From positions 616,842 through 680,841 of the forward strand of contig CAJXKA010000001.1 of the NCBI GenBank assembly GCA_913055655.1: a stretch of 64,000 bases of DNA, written 5' to 3'. How positions within the stretch are numbered: the first letter of the stretch is position 1; each line of letters begins with the position of its first letter. The notes under the pieces are model-generated. The model made no database searches. It saw only the letters and a list, made by a program, of their open reading frames with translations, and was not told where the DNA came from. This document shows positions 29,853-38,986 of the stretch, piece after piece. This DNA comes from an uncultured Oceanospirillales bacterium. Lineage in GTDB: Bacteria > Pseudomonadota > Gammaproteobacteria > Xanthomonadales > SZUA-36. A program made the position numbers and the translations under genes.

Positions 29853-31727
29853 TCAGGTCAGGACTTCTTTCCTGCCTGTTCTGAGCCGGTGTCGGTCGAT
29901 GTTCTGTTCCCTGAACACGTCGATCCGGTCGGAGAGCGCTTCGCCGATCGCTTCTCCCAGCGCGGCAGCCGATTCCAGCCGCGCCATGTAGACATAGTCA
30001 GCCCCAGCGAGGTAGACCTTGTCAACTTCTTCAAAACTGATGCCGTTGGCGATGATAACGGCGCCCGGGTTCATTTCCCTCACCATGGCGACGAGTTCGC
30101 GATTGGTGATGCCGCGCAGCAGGTCATCGGGAATGGTGCAGATCACCACCCGCGACTGGGCCAGGCCAAGATGATGCAGCGTCTCGGAGTTGCTGAGGTC
30201 ACCATACTTCACGGTGGCGCCGGTGGCGGCGATGCGCGGGTGGATGGCGACATTGAAATCAACCACCAGCGTCTGGCGCACCAGGTCGGGATTGTGCTCG
30301 TGCAGGTCGGAGAGCAGCGAGGACGCATGGCGGTGAAAGCCCAGCAGCGCCAGCTGGTAAGCCTGGCCGTCGTCGGCGGCCATTTCGGGCGGTGCCTTGA
30401 AGCCGAGTTTCTCCAGTGCCGGCTGCATCCAGCGGTGAATCTCGTAGGCCTTGCCGTACATGATGGGGGTGGCCAGCGCAGTGATGATGAATGCGAAAAT
30501 CACGGCCGAGCTGAGCGTCGCGCTCAGGTGGCCGTGGTGCACACCCAGGAAGGCGATGACCAGGCCAAACTCGGAGATCTGTGCGAGCCGGATCGACGCC
30601 ACCTGCGCATTGCGCTGGTCGACGCCGGTGAAATAGAACAGTGGGAAAAACACGAACTGCCGGGCCAGGATGGCGATAATCGCCAGCGCCACCGCCAGCA
30701 CGATCACGCCCCAGCCGTCCGGTGCCGGGATGCTGATGCCCAGCGCGACGAAGAACAGCGTGATGAAAAAGTCTTTCACGACGCTGACCTTGGTGATGAC
30801 CTCGGTGGCCGATGGCAGGTTGGCGATGCAGGCGCCGGCAATCAACGCCGACATGCCGGCGCCCACCGCCATGTGCGGGTTCACGTCGAATACCAGTTCA
30901 GCGATGACGTCGATGTTGGCGCCAAAAAACACCACCGTGAAGCACCAGGCCAGCGCGGCGGTCAGTGTCAGCTCGGGGCTCTTGGCGATCCATTCGAAGC
31001 ACACCTCGAACACCATTTGCGCCAGCATGATCGAGAAGACGCTGAGCACCGCGATGCCGGCGAACGACATCAGGATCGGCATCAGCTCCGGGTTCTCCAG
31101 GTTCGGCTGGATGAGGATGACGATGATCACCCAGATGTCCTGGAAGATCAGCATGCCCAGCGACAAACGCCCGGGCTCGGTGTCCAGTTCGAAATGCTCC
31201 TGGAACAGCTTGACCACCAGCAGCGTGGACGAGCCGGCGATGATCACGCCCATGTACAGCGCGGAGTAAGGGCTGCTTTGCAGCAGTTCGGCGCCGATGC
31301 CCAGGAAAATCATCGCCTTCACGCACAGCGCGCCGAAGGCAATGGTCAGCGGGTACTGCAGCAGGCCGGACAGCGTGATCGCCTTGCCGCTGCCGAAAAT
31401 TTTCTTGAAGTCGATTTCCAGGCCGATCAGGAACAGCAGCAGGATAAAGCCCAGCTGGGCGATCGTATCGACGTTGACCGGGTCGGTGACCTGTTCCAGC
31501 CCGATCGGGCCGACGATGATGCCGGCCAGCAGGAAGGCGGCGATGCTGGGAATCTTGAAGCGATTGAAGATCAGTGCGATCAGGCCGGCCGTGAGCAGGC
31601 TGATGCCGATGTCATGGACCAGTGACGGCATCTCGCCGCCGGCGGCCAGCGCGGGGCCGGCGAAACAAAGCAGGGCGGCCGCCAGGACCAGTGCCGGTAT
31701 GCGCCGGGCGTGGGCAATTCGCTTCAT
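29853..31727 (-). CDS. CPA2-family cation:proton antiporter with TrkA-N domain (KefB/YbaL-like)
   Basis: The 624-residue protein has a cleavable-looking N-terminal hydrophobic segment, about 12 transmembrane helices (HDIGISLLTAGLIALIFNRF onward, with AAFLLAGIIVGPIGL) and a C-terminal Rossmann domain (HASSLLSDLHEHNPDLVRQT, VVICTIPDDLLRG) of the TrkA-N/RCK_N type. These are potassium or sodium efflux systems gated by cytoplasmic ligands. The ion is not deducible. There are 110 bp to the divergent gene at 31839. Confidence 0.88.
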   Translation of the reverse strand: MKRIAHARRIPALVLAAALLCFAGPALAAGGEMPSLVHDIGISLLTAGLIALIFNRFKIPSIAAFLLAGIIVGPIGLEQVTDPVNVDTIAQLGFILLLFLIGLEIDFKKIFGSGKAITLSGLLQYPLTIAFGALCVKAMIFLGIGAELLQSSPYSALYMGVIIAGSSTLLVVKLFQEHFELDTEPGRLSLGMLIFQDIWVIIVILIQPNLENPELMPILMSFAGIAVLSVFSIMLAQMVFEVCFEWIAKSPELTLTAALAWCFTVVFFGANIDVIAELVFDVNPHMAVGAGMSALIAGACIANLPSATEVITKVSVVKDFFITLFFVALGISIPAPDGWGVIVLAVALAIIAILARQFVFFPLFYFTGVDQRNAQVASIRLAQISEFGLVIAFLGVHHGHLSATLSSAVIFAFIITALATPIMYGKAYEIHRWMQPALEKLGFKAPPEMAADDGQAYQLALLGFHRHASSLLSDLHEHNPDLVRQTLVVDFNVAIHPRIAATGATVKYGDLSNSETLHHLGLAQSRVVICTIPDDLLRGITNRELVAMVREMNPGAVIIANGISFEEVDKVYLAGADYVYMARLESAAALGEAIGEALSDRIDVFREQNIDRHRLRTGRKEVLT

Positions 31728-31838
31728 TGATGTCCCCTTGTGACCGTTGTTTTAGGGTTTAGACGGTATTCATGCAAGCGTACATTCGACGCGCCCGCGT
31801 TTCCACACCGTCGGCCCTCTGTGGCACACTTTCAGCCC

Positions 31839-32552
31839 ATGCCGACGTCTGTTGAAACGATGCCGGGGCGTCGCCCAGCCCTTGCCCTGGCCATGCTGGT
31901 CCTTGCCGCGATCCTGGTGGCGACGGCATGGCCACGCCTGAAGGCGGCCTGGCACTTCCTGCCCGTGGACGCCGCCATCGCCCGCTATTACGAGACCGGG
32001 GTGGTCCCGGTAGCCCAGCTTGACGCATTGGCTGCCCGCGCCCAGGCGGCCCTCGCAACGATTGACCATTACCGTTACCACGAGGGCCTGAGTTTCGTCG
32101 CTTACCTGCGCGCGCTGTCTTCGCCGGCCGGTTCACCGGCGCGGCGCGACGCCATGGCGGCCAGCCTGGCGTCCGCGCGCGAGGCTTTGCGACAGGCGCC
32201 GGCCAAACCGGCCACCTGGTTGCGCGTGGCCCGAATCGAAGCGGCTTCCGGCGCCACCGCCGACCGGGTGGTGGAACCCCTGGCCCTGTCGATGTTGACC
32301 GGGCGCGTCGAGCCGACGTTACTGGTGCCGCGGCTGGAACTGGGCTACCGCTACGTGCGGCAGCTGGACCCCGAGGCCCGGACCTTGTTGCTGGACCAGA
32401 CCGCACTGGCCTGGAACGTGCGCCGGCGCGATATCCTGCGCAGCCTGGAGAGTGGGCAGCTCGACGGCGACGCGGTGCGCCAACTGCTGGCCACCCACCG
32501 GCGTGACCTGCTGGCCGACATGGAGGCGTTTCTCGATGCGGCTCCTGGATAG
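31839..32552 (+). CDS. Hypothetical protein with N-terminal membrane helix
   Basis: The protein has about 237 residues from ATG 31839. A membrane anchor (LALAMLVLAAILVATAWPRL, residues 14-33) is followed by a helical, Ala/Arg-rich domain with TPR-like spacing (ALREALRQAPAKPATWLRVARIEA-type helices). I do not recognise a family. An in-frame GTG at 31740 would add 33 unconvincing residues. It overlaps the next gene by 17 nt and heads a run with the phosphoesterase, O-antigen-ligase-like and cyclase genes, so a role in cell-surface glycans is plausible but unproven. Confidence 0.75.
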   Translation: MPTSVETMPGRRPALALAMLVLAAILVATAWPRLKAAWHFLPVDAAIARYYETGVVPVAQLDALAARAQAALATIDHYRYHEGLSFVAYLRALSSPAGSPARRDAMAASLASAREALRQAPAKPATWLRVARIEAASGATADRVVEPLALSMLTGRVEPTLLVPRLELGYRYVRQLDPEARTLLLDQTALAWNVRRRDILRSLESGQLDGDAVRQLLATHRRDLLADMEAFLDAAPG

Positions 32553-33321
32553 GCTGAAACGGCGTGCGTCCGCCGAGGACCCGGGGGCGGGCCACGAGCC
32601 GCGGTACACGCCCGGCGCGCGCATGTACTGCATCGGCGACATCCATGGCCGTGCAGACCTGCTGGGCGAGTTGCATGACAAGATCCTGGCCGATGCCCGT
32701 GATTACGAAGGCGAACGGCATATTCTCTACCTGGGTGATTACATCGACCGGGGCGCGGAATCGAAACAGGTCATCGACCTGTTGCTCGACGAGCCGCTGC
32801 CGGGATTCGAGAGCGTGTTCCTGAAAGGCAACCACGAACAGGCCATGCTCGACTTCATGGAACACCCCGAGAGCGTGGCCGGCTGGCTGGGATTCGGGGG
32901 CCGCGAGACCCTGGCCAGTTACGGGGTCGGCGTGTCGTATTTCCCACTGATGAAAGAACTGCCGGAACTGGCGCGCTCGCTCGCGGCGCACCTGCCTGAT
33001 GCCCACCTGGCGTTCCTGCGCGATGGACTCGACTGCTGGCGCGGCGGCGACTATTACTTCGTTCACGCCGGCATCCGGCCGGGCGTGGCGCTGGACGAGC
33101 AGCACGTCGAGGACCAGCTGTGGATCCGCGATGACTTCCTGCACAGCGACGCGGACCATGGCGCGGTGATCGTGCACGGGCACACCATTGTCCCGGAGCC
33201 GGAACTGCTGCCCAACCGCATCGGCATCGATACCGGCGCTTTCCATTCCGGCGTGCTGACGGCGCTGGTGCTCGAAGACACCGACCAGCGCTTGCTCCAG
33301 ACCGGACCGGAATCGCATTGA
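32536..33321 (+). CDS. PP1/ApaH-type metallophosphoesterase
   Basis: The 261-residue serine/threonine-phosphatase-like protein has MYCIGDIHGRADLL (D-x-H), YLGDYIDRG (G-D-x-x-D-R-G), LKGNHEQAM (G-N-H-E), FVHAGIRPG and IVHGHT. It could dephosphorylate proteins or diadenosine tetraphosphate. Its place beside polysaccharide genes is common for this subfamily in proteobacterial EPS clusters. ATG 32536 is chosen because upstream codons read out of the preceding gene's frame. The stop overlaps the next TTG start. Confidence 0.88.
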   Translation: MRLLDRLKRRASAEDPGAGHEPRYTPGARMYCIGDIHGRADLLGELHDKILADARDYEGERHILYLGDYIDRGAESKQVIDLLLDEPLPGFESVFLKGNHEQAMLDFMEHPESVAGWLGFGGRETLASYGVGVSYFPLMKELPELARSLAAHLPDAHLAFLRDGLDCWRGGDYYFVHAGIRPGVALDEQHVEDQLWIRDDFLHSDADHGAVIVHGHTIVPEPELLPNRIGIDTGAFHSGVLTALVLEDTDQRLLQTGPESH

Positions 33322-34721
33322 AATCCGCCTCGGGGCAGGGCGGCGCCCCCGCGGGCACGCTGTTTTTCGTCCTCGTGCTGGGCGTGGTGCTGGCGCCGAT
33401 CCCGTTTGCCTCGAACCGCGAGTGGGCCTGGTCCGCCCTGGCACTGTGGTCAGGGTTGTTGGCGATGGGCTGGGCGCTGGCGGCGCTCTTCGGCCGACTG
33501 CCCGTTTCCCGTTTGCCGTCGCGCGTGGCGGTGTTGGGCTTTGGGCTGGTCTGCGCCTGGGCCTGGTTGCAGACGTGGCCGGGGTTGCCGGCGTCCTGGG
33601 CGCACCCGTTGTGGTCCCTGGCGGCAGCGGTGGAGGGCCAGCCGGCCGGGGTGGCGACCGTGTCCCTGGCGCCCGATGATGGCATCACGGCGCTCATGCG
33701 ATATCTCGCCTACGGCGGCGTGTTCCTGGTTGCTTTCCAGTTGTGCCGTGAACCCACGCGGGCCGTGGGCCTGCTGCGCTGGCTGGCGGTTGCCGGCCTG
33801 CTGCTGGCCGCTTACGGCCTGTTCGCGTATTTCTCCCGCCAGGACAGCCTGTTCGGCCTCTGGCCGTTCGAATACAAGCCGGTGGTGCGCGGTTCCTTCG
33901 TCAACCGCAATGCATTTGCGACCTGGCTGGGCCTGGCCATGTTGTGCGGCGTTGCGCTGGCCTGGCAGCGGTTCGCCCCGCGACGCAACCCGGCCTACCA
34001 GTTGCCGACAAAGGACCGGGCACGCCGGCTGGAGGCGTTCCTGGTCCGGGCGTGGCGCCCGCTGGTCATGCTGATGGTCATGGCCGCGGCCCTGTTCCTC
34101 ACCGGGTCGCGCGGCGGTTTCGCAGCCACGCTGGCCGGGCTGGGCCTCATGCTGCTGGCGCTGAGTTCGCGAAAGGCCGGCGCCGTGGGGTTCCGGCGTG
34201 GCGCGATCATCGTCTTCGGACTGGGCGTGCTGGCCGTGTTCTGGATCACCAGCGCCGGCCTGTTGCAGCGGCTGGACCGTTCCGGTGCGGATCTCGCATC
34301 GCGTATCGAGGCCTACGAGCTGGCCGCCGACGGCGTCGAGGACAATCCCTGGCTGGGGTTCGGCTACGGGACCTTCGCCGACAGCTTTCGACTCTATCGG
34401 GATGAACGCTTGCACGGTCACTTCGACATGGCCCACAACACCTATCTTGAGAACGCATTCGAGTTGGGCTGGCCGGTGGCGCTGGCGCAGTTCATCGTGA
34501 TCGGGGCGCTGTTCATCGTCTGCCTGAACGGCTGGCGGCGGCGCGAGGGAGAGGGCGTGTTTCCCGCGCTCGGCATGGCGGCGACGGTCCTGGTGGCGGT
34601 GCATTCGCTGGTGGATTTCAGCCTGCAGATGCCGGCCACGGCCATCGCCTACGCCGCGATAATGGGCGCGGCCTGCGCGCGGTCCCGGCCGGGTCCGATA
34701 TACTCGCGGCGACGTCGATGA
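33318..34721 (+). CDS. O-antigen ligase/Wzy-family membrane protein
   Basis: The 466-residue polytopic protein has about 11-12 hydrophobic segments and the Wzy_C/O-antigen-ligase region near residues 180-350: VVRGSFVNRNAFATWLGLAML, LTGSRGGFAATLAGL, and GFGYGTFADSFRLYR with HFDMAHNTYLENAFELGWPV (the conserved H-N-x-x-L). Family members polymerise repeat units or ligate glycans to lipid or protein. The TTG start overlaps the upstream stop. It might be the polymerase or ligase of this cluster; an EpsG-type polymerase is also present at 50.9 kb. Confidence 0.87.
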   Translation: MKSASGQGGAPAGTLFFVLVLGVVLAPIPFASNREWAWSALALWSGLLAMGWALAALFGRLPVSRLPSRVAVLGFGLVCAWAWLQTWPGLPASWAHPLWSLAAAVEGQPAGVATVSLAPDDGITALMRYLAYGGVFLVAFQLCREPTRAVGLLRWLAVAGLLLAAYGLFAYFSRQDSLFGLWPFEYKPVVRGSFVNRNAFATWLGLAMLCGVALAWQRFAPRRNPAYQLPTKDRARRLEAFLVRAWRPLVMLMVMAAALFLTGSRGGFAATLAGLGLMLLALSSRKAGAVGFRRGAIIVFGLGVLAVFWITSAGLLQRLDRSGADLASRIEAYELAADGVEDNPWLGFGYGTFADSFRLYRDERLHGHFDMAHNTYLENAFELGWPVALAQFIVIGALFIVCLNGWRRREGEGVFPALGMAATVLVAVHSLVDFSLQMPATAIAYAAIMGAACARSRPGPIYSRRRR

Positions 34722-34740
34722 TTGGAGGGGGGCGCGCGAC

Positions 34741-36951
34741 TTGAAACGATACCTGATCCGCCTGGTGTCCTCGCTCGCCCTGATCGGCCTGCTGGTTGCG
34801 CATATCCACGGCACGATCCGCATCCCGTTCGTCGTGCAGTTCGAGCGCCTGCTGTATGACACCCGTGTCCGGCTGACCGCGCCGGGCGGCAAGGACAGCA
34901 AGATCGTCATCATCGCCCTGGACGAGCGCAGCCTGGACAACGAGGGGCACTGGCCGTGGTCCCGCGACAAGCTGGCGGAGATGGTGACCCGGCTCTACGA
35001 CTACGGGGTCGAGGTCGTGGGGTTTGATGTCGTGTTCCCGGAGCGCGACGTCAGTTTTGAGCTGGAAACACTGCGGGAACTCAGCCGCAACGACAGCGGC
35101 TTCAGCCGCACGCTGGAGCGATATGCGCCGCAACTGAACCGGGACGCCATTTTCGGCGAGGCGCTGGGGCAGGGCCGCAGCGTGGTGGCCTACTATTTCC
35201 ACACCGACGACCGGGTCGATTACGAAACCGGTGAGCTGCCGATGGCGGCGTTCGAGTTCGACGACGCCATCCGCGACGACATTCACCTGCCCGTGGCCAC
35301 GGGTTTCAGCGCCAACGTGCCGGAAATCACCAATGGCGCGTATTCGGCGGGCTTTATCAGCAATCCGCTGATTGCCGACGACGGCATCGTGCGCCGCGCC
35401 CCGCTGCTGCATGCTTACGGCAACGAGGCCTACGAGTCGCTGTCGCTGGCCATGGCGGCCACCTACCTGGACGATATCGCGCTGCCCCTGTTCGTCGATG
35501 CGCCGCTGTTGCTGCAGGGCTACCCACCGCTGGAGGCGATGGTGATCGGCGACCGGCGAATCCCCGTCGACGCCCAGGGCGCGGTGCTGGTGCCGTACCG
35601 GGGCGCCGCGGGCAGCTTCGAATACATTTCGGCGACGGACGTGATCAACGGCACCGTCGAGCGACCCGAGCTGCTCGACGGCTCAATCGTGCTGATCGGC
35701 GCCACGGCGCCGGGGCTGGTGGACCTGCGTTCGACGCCATTCGGTTCGATCTACCCCGGGGTGGAGATCCACGCCAACGTGCTGGCCGGCATTCTCGATG
35801 ACAACTTCCGCTGGCAACCGGCCTACACGCAGGCGGCCGAGATGATCGCGGTGCTGGCCTTCGGCCTGCTCGCGGCTTTCGTGCTGCCGGTACTGTCCGC
35901 CGTGTTCGCCACGCTTTTGCTGGGGGTGATGGTGACCGGCGCGGTCTGGACCAACGCCTGGTTGTGGGACGTGAAACTGCACGTGCTGCCGCTGGCGACC
36001 ACGCTGATCGTGCTGTTCGGCACCTACCTGCTGAACATGGTGTACGGCTATTTCTTCGAGTCCCGTAGCCGTTCGCACATGAACGAGCTGTTCGGCCAGT
36101 ACGTGCCGCCGGACCTGGTCTCGGAGATGGCGCATGACCCGACCCATTATTCGATGGAAAGCGAGAAGCGCGAGCTGTCGGTGCTGTTCACCGATATCCG
36201 CTCCTTCACGACCATCTCCGAGGCGCTGGACGCGCAGGAACTATCTGACCTGCTGAACCGGTTCCTGACGCCGATGACACAGGTGGTGCACGACACCCAG
36301 GGCACCATCGACAAGTACATGGGCGACTGCATCATGGCGTTCTGGGGCGCGCCGCTGCTCGATATCGACCATGCCGACCATGCCATCAGCGCCGGGTTGG
36401 AGATGCTGCGCGCGATGGAGAAGCTGAACACGGCCTTTGTCGCAGAGGGCCTGCCGGAGCTGAAGGTTGGCGTCGGTATCAATACCGGCACGATGAGCGT
36501 CGGCAACATGGGCTCGCGTTTCCGGCGCGCCTACACGGTGCTGGGCGATGCCGTGAACCTGGGGTCGCGGCTGGAAGGGCTGACCAAGGTCTACGGCGTC
36601 GACATGCTGGTCAGCGAATTCACCCGCGACGCCGCGCCGGACCGATTCCTGTACCGCGAAATCGACCAGGTGCGGGTGAAGGGCAAGCGCCTGCCGGTCG
36701 GCATCTACGAGGTCATCGGCGAGGCGAACAAGGTGCCGGATATCGAGCGCGCACGCCTGCTGCAGTTTGAACAGGCGATGAAACTGTACCGCGCCCAGGA
36801 CTGGGATGGCGCCGAGGGCATCCTCCATGATCTGGTCGAACAGGTGCCGGGTAAACCGCTTTACCGGATGTACATCGAGCGCATCCGGACCTTCCGCGAA
36901 CAGCCGCCGCCGGATGACTGGGACGGCGTCTATACCCACGACAGTAAATGA
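34741..36951 (+). CDS. CHASE2-domain class III adenylate/guanylate cyclase
   Basis: The 736-residue sensor cyclase has an N-terminal membrane helix, a periplasmic CHASE2 domain (FERLLYDTRVRLTAPGGKDS, IVIIALDERSLDNEGHWPWSR, VVGFDVVFPERD, GYPPLEAMVIG), then three transmembrane helices (about 365-440) and a catalytic domain. The catalytic domain has both metal aspartates (VLFTDIRSFT and YMGDCIMAFWG) and the transition-state region YTVLGDAVNLGSRLE. ATP versus GTP preference is not settled by eye. TTG 34741 follows a GGAGGGG site. The FecR-domain gene is 163 nt downstream. Confidence 0.92.
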   Translation: MKRYLIRLVSSLALIGLLVAHIHGTIRIPFVVQFERLLYDTRVRLTAPGGKDSKIVIIALDERSLDNEGHWPWSRDKLAEMVTRLYDYGVEVVGFDVVFPERDVSFELETLRELSRNDSGFSRTLERYAPQLNRDAIFGEALGQGRSVVAYYFHTDDRVDYETGELPMAAFEFDDAIRDDIHLPVATGFSANVPEITNGAYSAGFISNPLIADDGIVRRAPLLHAYGNEAYESLSLAMAATYLDDIALPLFVDAPLLLQGYPPLEAMVIGDRRIPVDAQGAVLVPYRGAAGSFEYISATDVINGTVERPELLDGSIVLIGATAPGLVDLRSTPFGSIYPGVEIHANVLAGILDDNFRWQPAYTQAAEMIAVLAFGLLAAFVLPVLSAVFATLLLGVMVTGAVWTNAWLWDVKLHVLPLATTLIVLFGTYLLNMVYGYFFESRSRSHMNELFGQYVPPDLVSEMAHDPTHYSMESEKRELSVLFTDIRSFTTISEALDAQELSDLLNRFLTPMTQVVHDTQGTIDKYMGDCIMAFWGAPLLDIDHADHAISAGLEMLRAMEKLNTAFVAEGLPELKVGVGINTGTMSVGNMGSRFRRAYTVLGDAVNLGSRLEGLTKVYGVDMLVSEFTRDAAPDRFLYREIDQVRVKGKRLPVGIYEVIGEANKVPDIERARLLQFEQAMKLYRAQDWDGAEGILHDLVEQVPGKPLYRMYIERIRTFREQPPPDDWDGVYTHDSK

Positions 36952-37114
36952 TACGGAACTGCCTGATTTTGCGTATGTCGGTGTAAGGGCTTGTATGTCG
37001 CATCGAATGACCGGGCAGGCACGCCGAGAATGCCGCCAACTATCTTTCACATGGCGGGTATATACTGTACGGATGAGGCGGTTTTATCGTTGGGCACCGC
37101 CGAGGTAAGGGACA

Positions 37115-37600
37115 ATGAACAGCTTGCGAATCAAACTGATCACGGGGGTGCTGGCACTGGCAGCCATCGCGCCCGTGACCGCGGATGACGAGACCGCCTT
37201 GCTGGTCGCGTCACGCGGCGATGTCTTCGCTGAGCGATCGACAGAGCGCCGTGAACTCCAGCGCGGGGATGGCGTCAGCGAGGAAGAACGCATCATCACC
37301 GGGCCCAAGAGCTTCGCGGTGCTGCAGTTCGTGGATGGCGCCAAGGTGACGGTGACGCCGAACAGCGTGCTGGACATCAAGGAATACGTCTACAACGGCC
37401 AGGACGAGAATGCGGCCACGCTGAGCCTGGTGGAAGGCGGCCTGCGCGTGCTGACCGGCGCCATGGCCAAGGCCGAGCCGGACAGCTTCAAGGTGGAAAC
37501 GCCGGTGGCGCTGATGGGCGTGCGCGGCACGGAATTCTCGGTACTGCTGTGTGACGACGGCTCCATCTGCCAGGAAGACGGCGCGACCTTCGTCGAATAA
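37115..37600 (+). CDS. Exported FecR-domain protein
   Basis: The 161-residue protein has a signal peptide ending VTA-DDE and a FecR-like domain (VASRGDVFAERSTERRELQRGDGVS, FAVLQFVDGAKVTVTPNSVLDI, VETPVALMGVRGTEFSVLLC). Unlike iron-transport FecR it has no membrane anchor or sigma-factor-binding N-terminus. Exported FecR-domain proteins are often encoded beside CHASE2 cyclases or GGDEF proteins and may act as periplasmic ligands. It ends with two Cys (LLCDDGSICQEDG). An intrinsic terminator follows 20 nt later. Confidence 0.85.
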   Translation: MNSLRIKLITGVLALAAIAPVTADDETALLVASRGDVFAERSTERRELQRGDGVSEEERIITGPKSFAVLQFVDGAKVTVTPNSVLDIKEYVYNGQDENAATLSLVEGGLRVLTGAMAKAEPDSFKVETPVALMGVRGTEFSVLLCDDGSICQEDGATFVE

Positions 37601-37620
37601 CAGTTTGCCAAGGGGATAAG

Positions 37621-37652
37621 AACCGCGCCCGGTTGAGGGCGCGGTTTTTTTA
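37621..37652 (+). terminator. Intrinsic terminator after the FecR-domain gene
   Basis: AACCGCGCCC (37621-37630), loop GGTTGA, GGGCGCGGTT (37637-37646), then a T-run. The perfect 10-bp stem is typical of rho-independent termination on the plus strand. Confidence 0.93.
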
Positions 37653-37674
37653 TGCGTGCGACAAAATTTCGCGC

Positions 37675-38910
37675 TCAGCTGTCGCTGGCGGGCAGCTCCG
37701 GTTGCGGTGGATCGGGCAGTTCGATTTCCGGTGGAATCGGCGGCTGGGCAGGTTCGCCCGGGCCCGGGCCATCCGGGGGCGTGGGAATGCCCGGTGGCAA
37801 TACCGGGTCGTTCGGCCCGTCGGTGGGCGGGTTTGCCTCTGGTGCGTCGCCCTGGCTGGTGCCCATGACGCCGGCGGCCGCCACCGGCGGCGCCACGCCG
37901 CAGCGGCGCGCGTGTGATTCGTCGTCGTACACCGAGAACATCGCGGGGATGACCTGCAGGCCCATGTCAGCGGCCACGCGCAGGCGTTCCGGCTCGTCGG
38001 CGATCAGCCCGGCTTCACCCGGCACCATGGCCAGGTTGACGGGCTTGCCCGAGAAACCGGCGGATTCGATATCGCCACGCAGCCGCTCGGCCCGCGCCGG
38101 GTCGATGTCGGCCATTGGCGGCGCGTCCACCTGGTCGGCCAGCACCTGGGCGACGAAGTCGGTGTGCCGGTCGCCGGCGAACATCATCGGCGGTGTCGCC
38201 GGCAGGATGCCGTTCTCGGCATACACCTGGGCGATATTGCGGGGCGTCGGCGCCTCGCCGAAGTAGGAAATCGGCACGACATTCTGGTCGTGGTACTCGA
38301 ACAGCGTCGGAATCGGGTCGTCGCCGTACTTTGCCTTCAGCGCCGACAGGTGATTGGTGTCGACGATGACCTGGCCCGTGCCGTAGAACAGGCCGATGAT
38401 CAGGGTGTCCGGGCGCTGCGCGGCCTGCGGTGCATCGGCCGGTCCGGCCACGTACCAGTAGGCGTTGGAGACAAACGAGTCGATTTCGTCTGCGGGAAGC
38501 TCGCCGTGATAGCCGCCATCGAGAAAGTGGGGCTGGCTGTCCAGCACCATCTGCTGTTCGAAGAAGCGCTGCGCGACGCCCTGGATCTGCTGCCCGGCGG
38601 GCAGTTCGTCGAGCGAAAAGGTCTCGAGCTGCCCCCGGTTTCCGGCGTATGCCGTGCCGCACGGCCAGTTCAGCGCGGCGGGGCGGGCGTCGAGGAACTC
38701 CAGGCCGTCCCGCGTGATGGCGGCAGACTCGCCCGACTTCACGTCAATCTGGCGGTCACCGCGCTGGATATAGACGGCTTTTTCGTCGACGGTGGTGTAA
38801 AGCGTGACGTTATCGGCATCCTGCTGCGCACTCACTGCCGGGGCGACGAGCACCGCGGCGATGAGGGCGGACAAGGGCGTCCTCGACAGGCGTTTTACAC
38901 GGGTGGACAT
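37675..38910 (-). CDS. Exported protein with proline-rich C-terminus, unknown function
   Basis: The protein has about 411 residues from ATG 38910. The signal peptide ends VSA-QQDAD. The mature part begins VTLYTTVDEKAVYIQRGDRQ and has a thioredoxin-like stretch (TLIIGLFYGTGQVIVDTNH, TLFEYHDQNVVPISYFGEAP), a single late Cys (HARRCGVAP), and a 65-residue Pro/Gly/Glu tail that may span the wall or mediate interactions. I cannot name the family. Annotating from 39105 would add 65 residues without a signal, so I use the internal ATG. It is divergent from the wecA-like gene. Confidence 0.75.
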   Translation of the reverse strand: MSTRVKRLSRTPLSALIAAVLVAPAVSAQQDADNVTLYTTVDEKAVYIQRGDRQIDVKSGESAAITRDGLEFLDARPAALNWPCGTAYAGNRGQLETFSLDELPAGQQIQGVAQRFFEQQMVLDSQPHFLDGGYHGELPADEIDSFVSNAYWYVAGPADAPQAAQRPDTLIIGLFYGTGQVIVDTNHLSALKAKYGDDPIPTLFEYHDQNVVPISYFGEAPTPRNIAQVYAENGILPATPPMMFAGDRHTDFVAQVLADQVDAPPMADIDPARAERLRGDIESAGFSGKPVNLAMVPGEAGLIADEPERLRVAADMGLQVIPAMFSVYDDESHARRCGVAPPVAAAGVMGTSQGDAPEANPPTDGPNDPVLPPGIPTPPDGPGPGEPAQPPIPPEIELPDPPQPELPASDS

Positions 38911-38986
38911 CAGGGCCTCGAAAAAGCGGGTTCGACCAACACCCAATATAGCATCATAATCGGCGTTCATGGATGGGGAGAGCAGC

